Positions 6,877-7,271 of a DNA stretch of 7,271 bases are shown here, piece after piece (within the stretch, counting starts at the first letter, position 1; every line of letters begins with the position of its first letter). The stretch spans positions 1 through 7,271 of the forward strand of contig JAAURV010000158.1 of the NCBI GenBank assembly GCA_012032065.1, given 5' to 3'. Position numbers and translations under genes: made by a program. The notes under the pieces were generated by a model that was not told the origin of the DNA, searched no databases, and saw nothing but the letters and a program-made list of their open reading frames with translations. The stretch is from Hyphomicrobiales bacterium (GTDB lineage: Bacteria; Pseudomonadota; Alphaproteobacteria; Rhizobiales; Aestuariivirgaceae).

Positions 6877-6967
6877 GATCCGCTGTTTGGCACGGGCATC
6901 CGTCGCTGCGGCGTTTCCAGACCCGCGGCAGGTCGTGGGCGAGGCGCAACAGGGCTTCGCGGTCGAC
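6829..6967 (-). pseudogene. Remnant of a large serine recombinase C-terminus
   Basis: About 46 codons read as VDREALLRLAHDLPRVW (6967-6917) in one frame and AATDARAKQRIVR followed by LLIEEIVVDLDDSA (6909-6829) in another. Together they resemble the C-terminal coiled region of large transposon- or phage-type serine recombinases, in which a DLPxVW motif is followed by TDxRxKxRIVRxLIxEVVVDxDD. Those proteins then continue with a strand such as HWxGGxHTELR, which is missing: the sequence passes into MscS instead. The catalytic resolvase domain is also absent. The two pieces are out of frame by one extra or two missing bases near the AAA at 6914-6916. The match is from family knowledge, not a search. 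It could alternatively be an unusual MscS N-terminus, but the motif is specific enough that I think that less likely. Confidence 0.65.
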
Positions 6968-7271
6968 CGCGGCCTCGTCAAGCGCGCTGAGCACGGTGTC
7001 CGGCGGCCGTGGATGCGCATACTCGATCATGTAGTCCAGCACTTGGCCTATGGTTCCCTCGAGCCTGATCTTGGCGAGGCCCTCCATCGAGGAGGACCAT
7101 GCGACCTTGTCCACAGGCGAAGAAACCGCAGACGTAGAGCCGCCCAGCAACGAGAACATCTCCCCGAATCGCTTATGATGGAAAGCCATGCATGCGGGTT
7201 CCAGCGCGTCGCAAAAGAACGCTATGAGCGGATCCTCCTTCTTGATGAACTGGTCCGTATAGGAAAAAATC
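6833..7271 (-). CDS. Unidentified open frame, open at right edge, running into the recombinase remnant
   Basis: I do not recognise this protein. The minus-strand frame is open from the right edge through 6833; the first ATG is at 7189, but the codons upstream also look coding, so the gene probably starts outside the window. The portion from 7271 to about 6970 reads FIKKEDPLIAFFCDALEPAC, then MAFHHKRFGEMFSLLGG, a Ser-rich linker, and TIGQVLDYMIEYAHPRPPD. Third codon positions are mostly G or C, as in the neighbours. From about 6967 the same frame becomes the recombinase-like segment, and after W at 6917 it turns into a meaningless Arg/Cys-rich tail. A strong AAGGAGGAT at 7240-7232 has no start codon at proper distance and probably just encodes Lys-Glu-Asp. 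Either a distinct gene cut short at the remnant or an unusual middle part of the recombinase itself. Confidence 0.45.
   Translation of the reverse strand, partial: IFSYTDQFIKKEDPLIAFFCDALEPACMAFHHKRFGEMFSLLGGSTSAVSSPVDKVAWSSSMEGLAKIRLEGTIGQVLDYMIEYAHPRPPDTVLSALDEAAVDREALLRLAHDLPRVWKRRSDGCPCQTADRALADRGDRCRSRR

Noticed and set aside
6877..7020. Start of the MscS gene at ATG 7020
   Set aside because: The first 36 or so codons give an Arg/Cys/Pro-rich shadow of the other frame, and no good ribosome binding site precedes the ATG.
1..7271. CRISPR array, toxin-antitoxin pair, phage or defence system
   Set aside because: No regularly spaced repeats, no small paired open frames and no defence-type motifs; the only mobile trace is the recombinase remnant near the right edge.

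Overview
The window looks like chromosomal DNA of a GC-rich alphaproteobacterium. The enolase, the KDO-8-phosphate synthase and the MscS-type channel all read like alphaproteobacterial proteins, and kdsA shows a Gram-negative cell that makes lipopolysaccharide. I cannot place it below class. No tRNA, rRNA, CRISPR array or intact insertion sequence is visible.

Layout, left to right. A small conserved protein of unknown function runs off the left edge on the minus strand and is divergent from an Rrf2-type repressor (347-763, +). The repressor converges on a short envelope-type protein of unknown function (777-1355, -), which lies just downstream of eno (1416-2692, -). Eno is divergent from a DegT/DnrJ-family sugar aminotransferase (2808-4015, +). 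About 120 bases with two inverted repeats separate the aminotransferase from a convergent minus-strand cluster: kdsA (4138-4973), a PaaI-type hotdog thioesterase (4970-5413) and an MscS-family channel gene (5431 to about 6830). The cluster is tightly packed: thioesterase and kdsA overlap by ATGA and 17 bases separate the channel gene from the thioesterase, so it is probably one transcript.

The right end is a mosaic. Upstream of the MscS core lies about 140 bp encoding what reads as the C-terminal segment of a large serine recombinase, itself broken by a frameshift. Before that comes an open frame I do not recognise, which runs off the right edge. The long N-terminal domain often found on this type of MscS protein is not there.

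Three well-known genes (eno, the aminotransferase, kdsA) are each interrupted once. In every case adding back one base at a mononucleotide run or C/G-rich spot restores a full-length, textbook protein. The small gene after eno may have the same problem at its start. The simplest reading is single-base deletions from sequencing or assembly, not real gene decay. I list these as genes with a frameshift. Functionally the window is mostly housekeeping (glycolysis, KDO synthesis, osmotic protection). I found no convincing new multigene system; the points most worth a second look are the recombinase/MscS junction, the lone aminotransferase beside kdsA, and the run of indels.
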